From: an uncultured Muribaculaceae bacterium | Lineage (GTDB): Bacteria; Bacteroidota; Bacteroidia; Bacteroidales; Muribaculaceae | Assembly: GCA_910584055.1 (NCBI GenBank) | Contig: CAJTZS010000004.1 | Coordinates: forward strand, 1-64,000 | Direction: 5' to 3' | DNA: 64,000 bases | Part shown: positions 51,786 through 59,869 of the stretch, in pieces | How positions within the stretch are numbered: the first letter of the stretch is position 1 | How the letters are laid out: each line of letters begins with the position of its first letter | Notes under the pieces: generated by a model | What the model was told of the DNA's origin: nothing | Seen by the model: only the letters and a program-made list of their open reading frames with translations | Databases searched by the model: none | Made by a program: the position numbers and the translations under genes

Positions 51786-52604
51786 ATAAGTATGGCGAGC
51801 CTTCCCTTTCGGAAAAGCCGTGGGAGCGAGGGCTGGGGTCAGACTACGCGGAACACTGTTTGCGCCTATCGGTAGTCGTAAAGGTGGTGACCGGGTTTCG
51901 TGGTCGGTAGCGGTCATTGTCGCCCTTTGATAGCGGTAGTCTATGATGCGCCGGGTTCCTGACCCACGCACCGCAGTAGCCCTGCGGGTGTCGGGCCCGT
52001 GGTGGAACTCCTTTTTAGCGGTGGCTCCCAAACCGCACTTGTCGCACGTTTCCGCTTATCAGCGGAGAAGTCGGCCTCCGACTTGTGGCCCTCGTATGTC
52101 AGCGGTAGCGGTGGACTCCCTCATGGTCCTTCGCCTTTATCAAGGTGTGGGTCTGCCACGTCTATGTGGAACGCCTTGCAGGTGGATGGTGTCGTGGGTT
52201 GAGCCGCACCGGTCTATCCACATACGACACGCCGCCATTGCACTTGCCAACATTGTAAGCACCGACACATAGGGCTCACCTGCATTGCTCTTGGCGACTG
52301 CATCACGAGTCCGGCCACGCCCATGTTCTTCGGTTCTTCTGACTCTTGGATGTTGAGCCCTCCTGTATTCCCATCTTGGAAATCTTCGGGACATCGGGTT
52401 CATTTAGTTTTCCTGTCGCAAAGGTAGGGCTGACCGCGCATCTGCGCCCGATTGTTCCAATCGGCTTGACCCTCCGGGCTTGCAAGCAACATTTCATAAA
52501 TTCTTCACCCTCCAGGACCCAAGAATTTAACGGCAGGGCTTGAAATAACGCTTGCAACTACGCTTCCACAGCTCTCCCAGATATTGCAACGTAAAACTTA
52601 AAAA
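51786..52604. ncRNA. Candidate large structured non-coding RNA, orientation uncertain
   Basis: An 819-nt stretch without a believable protein, in a prophage that is otherwise tightly packed. Clean hairpins include CCGCT-TATC-AGCGG (52050), AAGTCGG-CCT-CCGACTT (52070), CCGATTG-TTC-CAATCGG (52448), GCGC-ATCT-GCGC and CACCGCAG/CTGCGGGTG (51968). Open frames on both strands are Arg/Pro/Ser-rich and lack conserved patterns. A -7 box TACCTTTG on the minus strand near 52424 may start a leftward transcript. It lies just upstream of ardA. Confidence 0.4.
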
Positions 52605-53261
52605 ATGAACCCAATGTCAAACCCTCAAATTTCTACCAAGATGAGACTACAATTCGGAGAACTCAACATCACTCCAAGAGTCGAAGAACGACTCGAAGAA
52701 CTGGGCTACACTGTAGCCGAACTCGCAGATGCCATCGCTGAACACAAGAGCGAATGCGACGGCGAACCCTCTGTTTACGTCGGTACTTACGGCAAGTACA
52801 ACGACGGCTCGCTCTGCGGTCTGTGGATTGACCTCAGCAGCTTCAACGCCTACGACGATTTTATCGACTTCTGCAAGGCGATCCACGCCGACGAGGAAGA
52901 CCCCGAGCTGATGGCTCAGGACTACGAGGGCTTCCCCCGTCAGTGGTACAACGAGGGCTTTATGTCGGAGGACGACTTCGACAATATCCTCGAATACTCG
53001 GATATGTGCGACAAGCACGGTCAGGAAGCCGTCGATGACTACATGGAGTTCCACGACGAGCTCGACAACTTCGAGGAAGCCTACTGCGGCGAGTGGGACA
53101 GCGAAGAAGACTTCGCCCGGCACATTGTCGATGAGTGCTACGACCTCGAAAGGACGATGGGCGACCTCTCACGCTACTTCGATTATGAAGCCTTTGGTCG
53201 AGAGTTGTTTATGTACGACTACTCGATGGGCGCAAACAATAACGTGTTCCGCAACGTCTGA
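52605..53261 (+). CDS. ardA: Antirestriction protein ArdA
   Basis: A 218-residue very acidic protein. Core motifs: VYVGTYGKYNDGSLCGLWID, a LSSFNAYDDFIDFCKAIHAD helix, DEEDPELMAQDYEGFP, and the C-terminal GDLSRYFDYEAFGRELFMYD with YSMGANNNVFRN. ArdA mimics B-form DNA and blocks type I restriction enzymes, so incoming phage DNA is spared. Alternative ATGs lie at codons 4 and 13. It stands alone, behind the hairpin-rich region. Confidence 0.92.
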   Translation: MNPMSNPQISTKMRLQFGELNITPRVEERLEELGYTVAELADAIAEHKSECDGEPSVYVGTYGKYNDGSLCGLWIDLSSFNAYDDFIDFCKAIHADEEDPELMAQDYEGFPRQWYNEGFMSEDDFDNILEYSDMCDKHGQEAVDDYMEFHDELDNFEEAYCGEWDSEEDFARHIVDECYDLERTMGDLSRYFDYEAFGRELFMYDYSMGANNNVFRNV

Positions 53262-53383
53262 CCCCGAATCTCCCTCTCTCCCCAACAAGGGCTTTTCCGA
53301 AAGGAAAGGCTCTTTTGGTGTGCTAAACCGCCGATTTTTAATTGATTTTTCGTAATTTTGTACCCTCAAAGGCACAAAATATT

Positions 53384-53767
53384 ATGGAACGTAAAATACT
53401 CCGTATTCCCGAAATACCGAACGACAAGGTCGTTCTTCTCAATATATCCAAGTCGTACAACGCAGACAAGGACACTGACCCTATGTTTGTCCGTGAGAAC
53501 GACTACGAAATGACCCGTAAATACTGGACGGTCAACCTGGATATTGTGAGGGAGGCCGAGTATGCTTTCGGTGTCGCCAATGGAATTGTCGTTGCAGTCT
53601 TTACTGATTTGAAGTGGGATTATATAGAATCCCCTTATTTCGGCACTATGCGTAAAGCCTTCACCGGGCGACGTGTGGATGACAGCCCATATCTCGGTTT
53701 AGACCTTTCCGAATATATGTCAGTCCGTAATCCATTCCGCTATGTAAACATCGAAGTTACAAGGTAG
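53384..53767 (+). CDS. Unknown cargo protein (127 aa)
   Basis: 127 residues from the ATG at 53384 (MERKILRIPEIPNDKVVLLN). It contains YAFGVANGIVVAVF then TDLKWDYIESPYFG and KAFTGRRVDDSPYLGLDLSE, a pattern I associate with unnamed small proteins of mobile elements. A -7 box TAATTTTG lies at 53354. Function unknown; position next to ardA hints at host-interaction cargo. Confidence 0.5.
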   Translation: MERKILRIPEIPNDKVVLLNISKSYNADKDTDPMFVRENDYEMTRKYWTVNLDIVREAEYAFGVANGIVVAVFTDLKWDYIESPYFGTMRKAFTGRRVDDSPYLGLDLSEYMSVRNPFRYVNIEVTR

Positions 53768-53882
53768 TAACTTCTCTTAAATATCATATTATCAGGCTCG
53801 CAGTTTCCCGGCTGTGAGCCTTTTTTGTGTCTTTTTCCCTCCTTATATATAGCGGTAATTTCGTGGCAAAGTTAGTTTTGCC

Positions 53883-54938
53883 ATGTCGAAAACCGCATAT
53901 CACATTTCGCTCAAAGGCTACGTCGGAGGCTATGACTTCGACCGTAGCGACGTGGACGCCATTCTTGCCGAAAACGAGGGCAAGCGCGTCAACGTCCTTA
54001 TCGACTCGCTCGGTGGCTCGCTCGCTACTGGCCTCTCTATCTCTGCCGCCTTCCGTAACCACGGCGACGTGGCGGTGCATTTCGTCGGACTCAATGCTTC
54101 TGCCGCAACCATCGCTTCGCTCGGTGCGGCCCACATCTCCATTGATACCGGCGGCATGTATCTCGTCCACAAGTGTTCAACCGCCTTCTTCGAGTGGGGC
54201 TCTCTCAACAGCGACCAGTTCGCTACGCTCATCGCCGACTGTGAGAAGATTAAGGCCGACCTTGACAAGCTCGACCTCAATGTTGCCCAACTCTACGCCA
54301 AGAAGTGCCGCAAGCCTGTTGCGGATCTTCTCGGTCTGATGAAAGTCGGCGGCTGGCTCACTGCCAAGGAAGCCCTCGACTGGGGCTTCGTCGATGAAAT
54401 CACCGACCTTGAAGATGAACCCGCTCCGCGTCTGACCGACGCGCTCGCTTCCGCTATGGCCAACGTGGGTATGCCTATCCCCAACATTCCCCTTGCCGAA
54501 ACCGACCGAGACGGTCTGTTCGGCAAATTCCTCACTGCCATCGCATCGCTTTTCAAACCATCCTCAAATCCCATTTCCACCGCAATGATCAAGACTTACA
54601 CGTTCCTGTCGGCTATCCTCGCCGACAAGCCGCTGACCGTCTCCAACGGTACAGCGTCAGTTACCGCCGAGCAGCTTGACGCTATCGAAAACGCGCTCGC
54701 TGACAAGGATAAGACCGTCAACGAGCAGAAAGCCGCTCTCGAAGCCAAGGATGCCGACATCAAGGCTAAGGACGCGACCATCGCTGACCTCCGGGCGAAG
54801 CTCGCCGCCAAGCCCGCAGCCTCGACCACTACCGTTGTCGAGCAGTCCAAGCCCGGCGAGAAGACCGAGCCCAAGACTGAGGCCGAGGCCTACTGCGAGA
54901 CGGTCAACTCTGCCCGCAAACTCTACAATCTCGTCTAA
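53883..54938 (+). CDS. ClpP-type prohead protease fused to scaffold
   Basis: A 351-residue protein. Residues 1-180 are a ClpP-like S14 protease: DSLGGSLATG, the nucleophile Ser73 in LNASAATIAS, and His96 in MYLVHKCST. The C-terminal 115 residues are a coiled-coil scaffold (AALEAKDADIKAKDATIADL). An internal ATG at 54585 (MIKTYTFLSAILADKPL) could give a separate scaffold, as in lambda-type overlapping protease/scaffold genes. It is the first gene of the head module, 20 nt before the capsid gene. The protease removes the scaffold during prohead maturation. Confidence 0.88.
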   Translation: MSKTAYHISLKGYVGGYDFDRSDVDAILAENEGKRVNVLIDSLGGSLATGLSISAAFRNHGDVAVHFVGLNASAATIASLGAAHISIDTGGMYLVHKCSTAFFEWGSLNSDQFATLIADCEKIKADLDKLDLNVAQLYAKKCRKPVADLLGLMKVGGWLTAKEALDWGFVDEITDLEDEPAPRLTDALASAMANVGMPIPNIPLAETDRDGLFGKFLTAIASLFKPSSNPISTAMIKTYTFLSAILADKPLTVSNGTASVTAEQLDAIENALADKDKTVNEQKAALEAKDADIKAKDATIADLRAKLAAKPAASTTTVVEQSKPGEKTEPKTEAEAYCETVNSARKLYNLV

Positions 54939-54958
54939 CATCTAACCCTACGCATACT

Positions 54959-55918
54959 ATGGCAGGTAAACTTTCATTCACTCTCGCCCAGTATCAGGAA
55001 GCCGCGACCATCTACCGCAAAGACCTTCTCATGCTGCCGATTATCGGCATACAGGAGTCCCTGCAGTATATGACTGGCCGCCCCGGCATCCGATACAAGG
55101 AAGAGGTCGCCTCTATCAGCGGCGACGCTCAGTTCGCTCCCTACAAGCCTTCGCGCTCTCAGGACTTCAACCTCAATCTCGACTTCCGCACTCTGGAGAC
55201 ATACTTCGGTTCGGTTGTCGCCAAGTTCGAGCCTAACTCGGCTATCTCCACGCTTCTCGGTACCGGCGCGACCAAGGGCGACGGTCAGATGACCACGCCC
55301 ACGGCGCTCCACGTGCTCGCCCTTATCGCCAAGGGCCTCGCCGAGCATCTGAACGATGCTCTGTGGAGCGGCAAGCGCAATCCCGGCGGCGATACCACCG
55401 CTGATCTCTTTGACGGTTTCGATACCATCACAGAGAACGAGATTGCCGCTGGTGCCATCGCTGCCGACCTCGGCAACTACATGAAGATTGACGAGGCCAT
55501 CACTTCGGCTAACGCCGTCGATGTAGCCAAGTCCATCCTGTTCTCGCTCGACCCGCGCCTCCGCAAGGAGGAACTGTATATGTTCTGCTCCCAGGACTTC
55601 GCAGACAAATACAACGAGGGCTATCTTATGACCCACGGCGGAATCTCGTACAACACGCAGTACGACCAGACTGCGGTTGAAGGCTCCAACGGTCGCCTCA
55701 AACTCATTCCGCTCTACAATAAGATGGACTCGAAGTTCATTCATGTTTGCCCCAAGTCCAACATGCTCGTCGGCTACGACCAGATGGGCGACATCGAGAA
55801 CATCCTTGTCAAGGAGTATGAGCCGTTCATCCTCTCGTATATCGCCACTATGTTCTTCGGCGTTCAGTTCGAGTCCATCGACAAGCGACGCTTCAAGGCT
55901 ATCGAAATCACCGTCTAA
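54959..55918 (+). CDS. Major capsid protein (prophage 2)
   Basis: A 319-residue protein directly after the protease/scaffold gene. The N-terminal arm leads to LNLDFRTLETYFGSVVAKFE, an FDTITENEIAAG-type core, FSLDPRLRKEELYMFCSQDF, and the end ATMFFGVQFESIDKRRFKAI. Layout (protease/scaffold, capsid, small virion protein) and composition fit an HK97-fold capsid subunit. Family assigned from order and pattern. Confidence 0.82.
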   Translation: MAGKLSFTLAQYQEAATIYRKDLLMLPIIGIQESLQYMTGRPGIRYKEEVASISGDAQFAPYKPSRSQDFNLNLDFRTLETYFGSVVAKFEPNSAISTLLGTGATKGDGQMTTPTALHVLALIAKGLAEHLNDALWSGKRNPGGDTTADLFDGFDTITENEIAAGAIAADLGNYMKIDEAITSANAVDVAKSILFSLDPRLRKEELYMFCSQDFADKYNEGYLMTHGGISYNTQYDQTAVEGSNGRLKLIPLYNKMDSKFIHVCPKSNMLVGYDQMGDIENILVKEYEPFILSYIATMFFGVQFESIDKRRFKAIEITV

Positions 55919-55938
55919 CCCCAAACACCCATTCAGAT

Positions 55939-56511
55939 ATGGCTACAAAATGTACCTCTATCCAAAAGTCGCTCGGTTGGTGCCAAGGCACCCCCGAGCT
56001 TCCGGGTGTGAAGCGTCGCATATACTTCCTCGCAAAGTCGTTCATCCTCGGCTACCCGCAGTTGCCGCGTGATGAACTGGGCCGCGCCACTTCGGCGATT
56101 CTCACCGGCGAGTTCACTCTTGCCGCGGATGCCAAGTGGAAGTATATCGACATTCTCCCCGACAAGTCGCAGCTGACTTCCGAGGCGCAGGGAGAACTCC
56201 CTTCGCAGACGCAGCTTAACAAGCTCGTTGCCGTTCATCCCGGTGTTGGCGCCGAGGCTTCCGCTGCCGCCGCCTACATCAACAACACCGACAATGTCTT
56301 TATTGTCGAGGATATGAAAGGCAACTACCGCGTTCTCGGCAACGACAAGTGGACTACAAAGGCCACTGTCGCCCAGGACCTCGGCCAGGGTGCCACCGGC
56401 ACTACCTCGACCACCATCAATGTCGAGGCTACCGACGAAGTGCCCGCGCCCTTCTTTGTCGGTACCCTTGAAACCGAGGACGGCGACATTCAGTGCGGTA
56501 AAGCCGCGTAA
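55939..56511 (+). CDS. Unknown virion-associated protein (190 aa)
   Basis: A 190-residue protein (MATKCTSIQKSLGWCQGTPE). It has a beta-rich body (ATSAILTGEFTLAADAKWKY) and a Thr-rich segment at 150-165. It follows the capsid gene by 20 nt, where decoration, head fibre or tail tube proteins are found. The exact role is not evident. Confidence 0.55.
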   Translation: MATKCTSIQKSLGWCQGTPELPGVKRRIYFLAKSFILGYPQLPRDELGRATSAILTGEFTLAADAKWKYIDILPDKSQLTSEAQGELPSQTQLNKLVAVHPGVGAEASAAAAYINNTDNVFIVEDMKGNYRVLGNDKWTTKATVAQDLGQGATGTTSTTINVEATDEVPAPFFVGTLETEDGDIQCGKAA

Positions 56512-56523
56512 TCTCCACGCTCT

Positions 56524-57198
56524 ATGAATAACAGAAGCGTCAGGGAGGGAGCAATAGCGTTGGACGACGTGTTGAACGACATCGAAGTGCCTTCGCTCGA
56601 CGTTCCTGACCTCGACGCTTCTTTTGTTCCCTCGCCTCAAAGCAAAGACCTTTTCGCCGAGAAGAAGCGGGCGGCATGGAAAGACGTGCAACAAGCCGAG
56701 GCTCGCTGCGACTTCGCCCCTAACAAGGTGCGAATTTCCTACCGCAATCCCGCTTTCGGTATCATATCGCTCTGGAAGAAGTCGCTCTATGGCCGGACAC
56801 TGACTGACATTAAGAGCGATCCCGATATGGTCGAGAAGTTTGCCGAGGGTATGAATACCCTTATCCGGCAAATTCTCGGTCATTCTCTCGCTTCCGGTGA
56901 CTGGTGCATCGTTACCTCGCCCAAGCGTCGCCACAAGGAGCGCAACTTTGCTTCGCTCATTTCCGCCCGGCTCGCAACACTCTTAGGCGTGCACTTCTAC
57001 GAAGATCTCGCCGAGTGTCACTCGAAGCATCGTGTCGGTGCGGTCTTTACCTTTGGCAAAGAACCGCCCAAGGAACGTAACATAATCGTATTCGACGATT
57101 TTGTTACGACCGGTGCCACGATGATCTCGATGAAAGCGTTGCTCGAACCTCGCGGTTATAACCTCGTGTTCTTCACGGCTATCAGTAATAAGCTTTAA
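56524..57198 (+). CDS. Phosphoribosyltransferase-domain protein
   Basis: A 224-residue protein. The C-terminal 130 residues look like a ComF-type type I PRTase: WCIVTSPKRRHKERNFASLI, then the PRPP-binding loop NIIVFDDFVTTGATMISMKA (two acidic residues followed by TTGAT). The N-terminal 90 residues are unique and acidic. PRTases use PRPP as donor or sense it. Location between capsid and packaging genes is unusual for a metabolic enzyme; a DNA-linked or regulatory role is possible. Confidence 0.75.
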   Translation: MNNRSVREGAIALDDVLNDIEVPSLDVPDLDASFVPSPQSKDLFAEKKRAAWKDVQQAEARCDFAPNKVRISYRNPAFGIISLWKKSLYGRTLTDIKSDPDMVEKFAEGMNTLIRQILGHSLASGDWCIVTSPKRRHKERNFASLISARLATLLGVHFYEDLAECHSKHRVGAVFTFGKEPPKERNIIVFDDFVTTGATMISMKALLEPRGYNLVFFTAISNKL

Positions 57199-57201
57199 TT
57201 A

Positions 57202-57232
57202 TCCTGATATTCAGATTTTTTTCGTAAATTTG
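57202..57232 (+). promoter_or_regulatory. Candidate promoter of the membrane-protein cassette
   Basis: TAAATTTG at 57225-57232 is an exact -7 box; the first box at the expected 19-nt distance is poor. It lies 18 nt upstream of the ATG at 57251. Confidence 0.45.
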
Positions 57233-57250
57233 CAGTCAAAAGTATATGAC

Positions 57251-57898
57251 ATGGCAAATTTGAACTATCGAAAATCCCTTGGAATGACACTATGTTCATT
57301 CTATGGCATTATCACATTGGCTGGTATTGCCCAAATTATTAGTAACAATTACGGATTATACAACCCAACATTTTCTCCTTTGATTTGGGTCGTTCAAGAT
57401 ATTATATGTTGTGCTTCAATGTGCTTTATTACATTTAATAAAGCAATACAGCCGAATAATATAGGTAGAATAGGCTCGGGAATATTTGCTCTATTTTTCG
57501 GCTTGTTTACAATAAATATCTTTCTCTCATACGCTGAAATTAACATGTTCTCGTTCCTGGGACATTATTTCAATATTGTTGTTGGCATCATAGAACTGAT
57601 AGCCGCCGGATTATTGTTCTATTCGCTCAAAACATGGGTACCTGTTAAGATTTTAGCTTTTCTTTATTGGATACCAACTCTTTGCTCTACATTCTACATA
57701 TCTAAATTAAGAATGGCGTCGGAGTTGGCTGATAAGACTTCTGATTGGACTCTTTTTGAGGAAATATGGGAAGCTTCGCAAACTTGCGATAACATCGCAC
57801 TTGCTTTATCAGTTATAACGGTTATCGTCACTGCCGTATGGATTGTTAAAAAACCTATGGCACATCACGCAAAATCAAATCCCATAGATATAATATGA
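57251..57898 (+). CDS. Multi-spanning membrane protein, cassette gene 1
   Basis: 215 residues from the ATG at 57251 (MANLNYRKSLGMTLCSFYGI). About six hydrophobic helices are evident (for example IGSGIFALFFGLFTINIFL, IIELIAAGLLFYSL, ALSVITVIVTAVWIV). The coding is clearly AT-richer than the head genes on either side. Its stop overlaps gene 2 in an ATGA. As a prophage cargo protein in the membrane it could block superinfection or DNA entry. No family recognised. Confidence 0.6.
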   Translation: MANLNYRKSLGMTLCSFYGIITLAGIAQIISNNYGLYNPTFSPLIWVVQDIICCASMCFITFNKAIQPNNIGRIGSGIFALFFGLFTINIFLSYAEINMFSFLGHYFNIVVGIIELIAAGLLFYSLKTWVPVKILAFLYWIPTLCSTFYISKLRMASELADKTSDWTLFEEIWEASQTCDNIALALSVITVIVTAVWIVKKPMAHHAKSNPIDII

Positions 57899-58410
57899 AA
57901 AAAATTGCAGTTCTCTGTTGCGCATTGCTTTCCGCAATTAGCGCATTTGCCTATTATGGCGACTACGGCTATTCAAGTCGTAGTGATGAAATGTCTGGAT
58001 TTGCAATCTTTACTCTTATCGTAATGATTGCATATATCATTCTCTCTATCGTAATCCTTATACGCTGGTGGAAAATGACAACAAATGTTGAGCAAATTCG
58101 TCAACACATCACTCATGCTAATCCGAAGCTCACATATCTTGTTGCCATTGGTGAAAAAGAGCAAGCACAGAAAGCCGCACTTACAATGCTTGTCGACCTG
58201 TTATATCCAATTTATTCAGACCCCTATAATTATTCCAAGGCTGAGGCCATGAATAAAGAGATACAAGCACGTCTACCTAAAATTCAAAAGTTAGGTCTGT
58301 CAGTTCCCGATTATGTTACCACCGGTGAAAAATTCATTGATTACATCAATAATTTAACTGATGGGAAAGTTCCGTATAAAGACGCAACCAATACTTACGA
58401 ATCAAACTAA
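57895..58410 (+). CDS. Membrane protein with signal segment, cassette gene 2
   Basis: 171 residues. The N-terminus is a cleavable-looking signal (MKKIAVLCCALLSAISAFAY) ending at AFA, followed by a Tyr/Gly/Ser-rich stretch and a single strong helix (MSGFAIFTLIVMIAYIILSI). The C-terminal 110 residues are soluble with short helical pairs. It overlaps gene 1 by 4 nt. AT-rich like gene 1. The pair likely forms one membrane complex. Confidence 0.6.
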   Translation: MKKIAVLCCALLSAISAFAYYGDYGYSSRSDEMSGFAIFTLIVMIAYIILSIVILIRWWKMTTNVEQIRQHITHANPKLTYLVAIGEKEQAQKAALTMLVDLLYPIYSDPYNYSKAEAMNKEIQARLPKIQKLGLSVPDYVTTGEKFIDYINNLTDGKVPYKDATNTYESN

Positions 58411-58434
58411 GCCGTCTTTTACCTAACAAATTAT

Positions 58435-58478
58435 AAAAAGTAAGTTTGCAGAGTAATATCCGCAAACTTACTTTTTTT
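58435..58478 (+). terminator. Terminator closing the membrane cassette
   Basis: AAGTAAGTTTGC / GCAAACTTACTT, perfect 12-bp stem, 13-nt loop, then T run. The next gene's ATG (58479) follows at once. Confidence 0.85.
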
Positions 58479-59105
58479 ATGGACCACAAATTCACCCAAC
58501 AGATAAGGGAGTGGCTGGAGCAGCCACACGACGACCGCGACTATTCTGTCGGCGCTCTCTATCTCCTGAAACTCTCCGGCAATCAGATTATGTACCGTAA
58601 TCTTATTGCAAATCCGTCAGCCAAGGCTGACTTCATCGAGTATCAGATTCAGAAATACTACAATTTCCGTGTTCAGGCTCTCACTCACGAGCAAGTCGAG
58701 GAAATGGCCGCGCAGGTCAAGACCATCGCCGACGAGCATCATCTGACAGACGATGCTTCTACCGTGCCGGAAGATGAACGTCGCCTCGGCAAGCGCGAAG
58801 ACCACGATTCACTCCCTGACGAAATCAAGGCGAAATACGTTGAGAACCTTTCGATTCTTCAACGTATGCGCGAGCTGCATCTGCGCCTACGCTCGCTTTC
58901 GCTTGAAAACGCTACCTGCCCGGACTCCGAGCGTTATCCGTTCCTCAAAGAACTTATATCGCTCGACAAGAAACTACACTCCAACTGGGAGGAATACGAC
59001 CACTTTGTTGCCCCCGGCCCCGATGCCGTTCCCTCGCGATCTGCAAAAGCAAAACGCTCCGCCGCCGGTGCAACTAAGAAATCCACCAAGAAGTCCGCGA
59101 AATGA
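58479..59105 (+). CDS. Unknown phage protein (208 aa)
   Basis: 208 residues from the ATG at 58479 (MDHKFTQQIREWLEQPHDDR), directly after the terminator. It is helical and charged, with a Lys/Ala/Ser-rich basic C-terminus (KAKRSAAGATKKSTKKSAK). It overlaps the next gene by 4 nt. Position between the capsid and terminase blocks suggests a packaging or head role; no motif confirms it. Confidence 0.55.
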   Translation: MDHKFTQQIREWLEQPHDDRDYSVGALYLLKLSGNQIMYRNLIANPSAKADFIEYQIQKYYNFRVQALTHEQVEEMAAQVKTIADEHHLTDDASTVPEDERRLGKREDHDSLPDEIKAKYVENLSILQRMRELHLRLRSLSLENATCPDSERYPFLKELISLDKKLHSNWEEYDHFVAPGPDAVPSRSAKAKRSAAGATKKSTKKSAK

Positions 59106-59623
59106 AAAGGAGTGCCAACATTGACCAAATCCTTCGTCCGTTGAAAGAGACGCCACATCAGGCTTACCTTTCAAATGCCGTCCAAGTGGCCGACATTCTC
59201 GAATGGATTTTAAGTCAAGTCGGCGTGGCCGAAGTCTGGCAGACTTCTTTCTCCATCTCGGAGGAATTTCTTCGGCGCTTATTCTTTATCACAAAGGATA
59301 AGCGCGTGAGCCGGATTAATCTTGTGCTCGACCACAAGGCTACCAACAAGACGCTCAAACTTTGGGCGTTCATCACCCAAGTTATCGAGCGCACATATCT
59401 TGCTGACAACCACAGCAAGATATTGTTGGTAAAATCCGAAGCCGGAGATACTGTTTCGGTCATTACCTCACAGAACTTGACCCGTGGCAATCGCCACGAA
59501 TCGGCGTTTATCTCCACCGATAAGGCAATCTTCGACCGGCTCCACGAGCAGGTCAACGATTTAATAACCAATCACAGCGTACCACTCCATGACCTATTCA
59601 GAGAACGAATTGCAGCAGATTGA
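59102..59623 (+). CDS. PLD-like phosphodiesterase-domain protein
   Basis: A 173-residue protein. A single PLD/HKD-like motif runs NHSKILLVKSEAGDTVSVIT then SQNLTRGNRHESAFIS, which matches the H-x-K...S-x-N plan of phospholipase D-type nucleases. Only one motif is present, so a dimer would be needed. It could be a nuclease in packaging or cargo against other DNA. It overlaps the next ORF by 35 nt. Confidence 0.6.
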   Translation: MKRSANIDQILRPLKETPHQAYLSNAVQVADILEWILSQVGVAEVWQTSFSISEEFLRRLFFITKDKRVSRINLVLDHKATNKTLKLWAFITQVIERTYLADNHSKILLVKSEAGDTVSVITSQNLTRGNRHESAFISTDKAIFDRLHEQVNDLITNHSVPLHDLFRERIAAD

Positions 59624-59864
59624 GAAGTATGCCTCAATCTACCTCAAAATTTCCGATATGGCGGTCATTCTCGACATTCCGGCTGATGTTCTTCGCGAAG
59701 ACATCGCCGACCGCTCCTCGGACGTTTCCAAGGCGTACCGCCGTGGCAAAGCCGCCTCAAAGGTCAAGCTTCATTCTCAGGAAATGATGCTTGCACAGGT
59801 CGGCTCGCCGCTCGCTATCGAGAACGCCCACCGCAATCTGCTTGACATGGAAGATGACGAGTAA
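59589..59864 (+). CDS. Small HTH protein next to terminase (91 aa)
   Basis: A 91-residue protein with an HTH-like segment (LKISDMAVILDIPADVLRED) and a basic AYRRGKAASKVKLH. It resembles terminase-small-type or regulatory HTH proteins and lies two genes before terL. It may help recognise packaging DNA. The end is acidic (DMEDDE). Confidence 0.5.
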   Translation: MTYSENELQQIEKYASIYLKISDMAVILDIPADVLREDIADRSSDVSKAYRRGKAASKVKLHSQEMMLAQVGSPLAIENAHRNLLDMEDDE

Positions 59865-59869
59865 CTACT

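Noticed and set aside
51729..52031. Minus-strand ORF of 100 codons
   Set aside because: Crosses the terminator at 51752 and has artefact-like composition.
52140..52403. Minus-strand ORF starting MNPMSRRF, mirroring the ardA start MNPMSNP
   Set aside because: The rest is Arg-rich without any conserved pattern and overlaps the hairpin-dense region; the shared 14-nt start sequence alone is not evidence of a gene.
54974..55924. Minus-strand ORF of 316 codons
   Set aside because: Mirror frame of the major capsid gene, produced by its codon bias.
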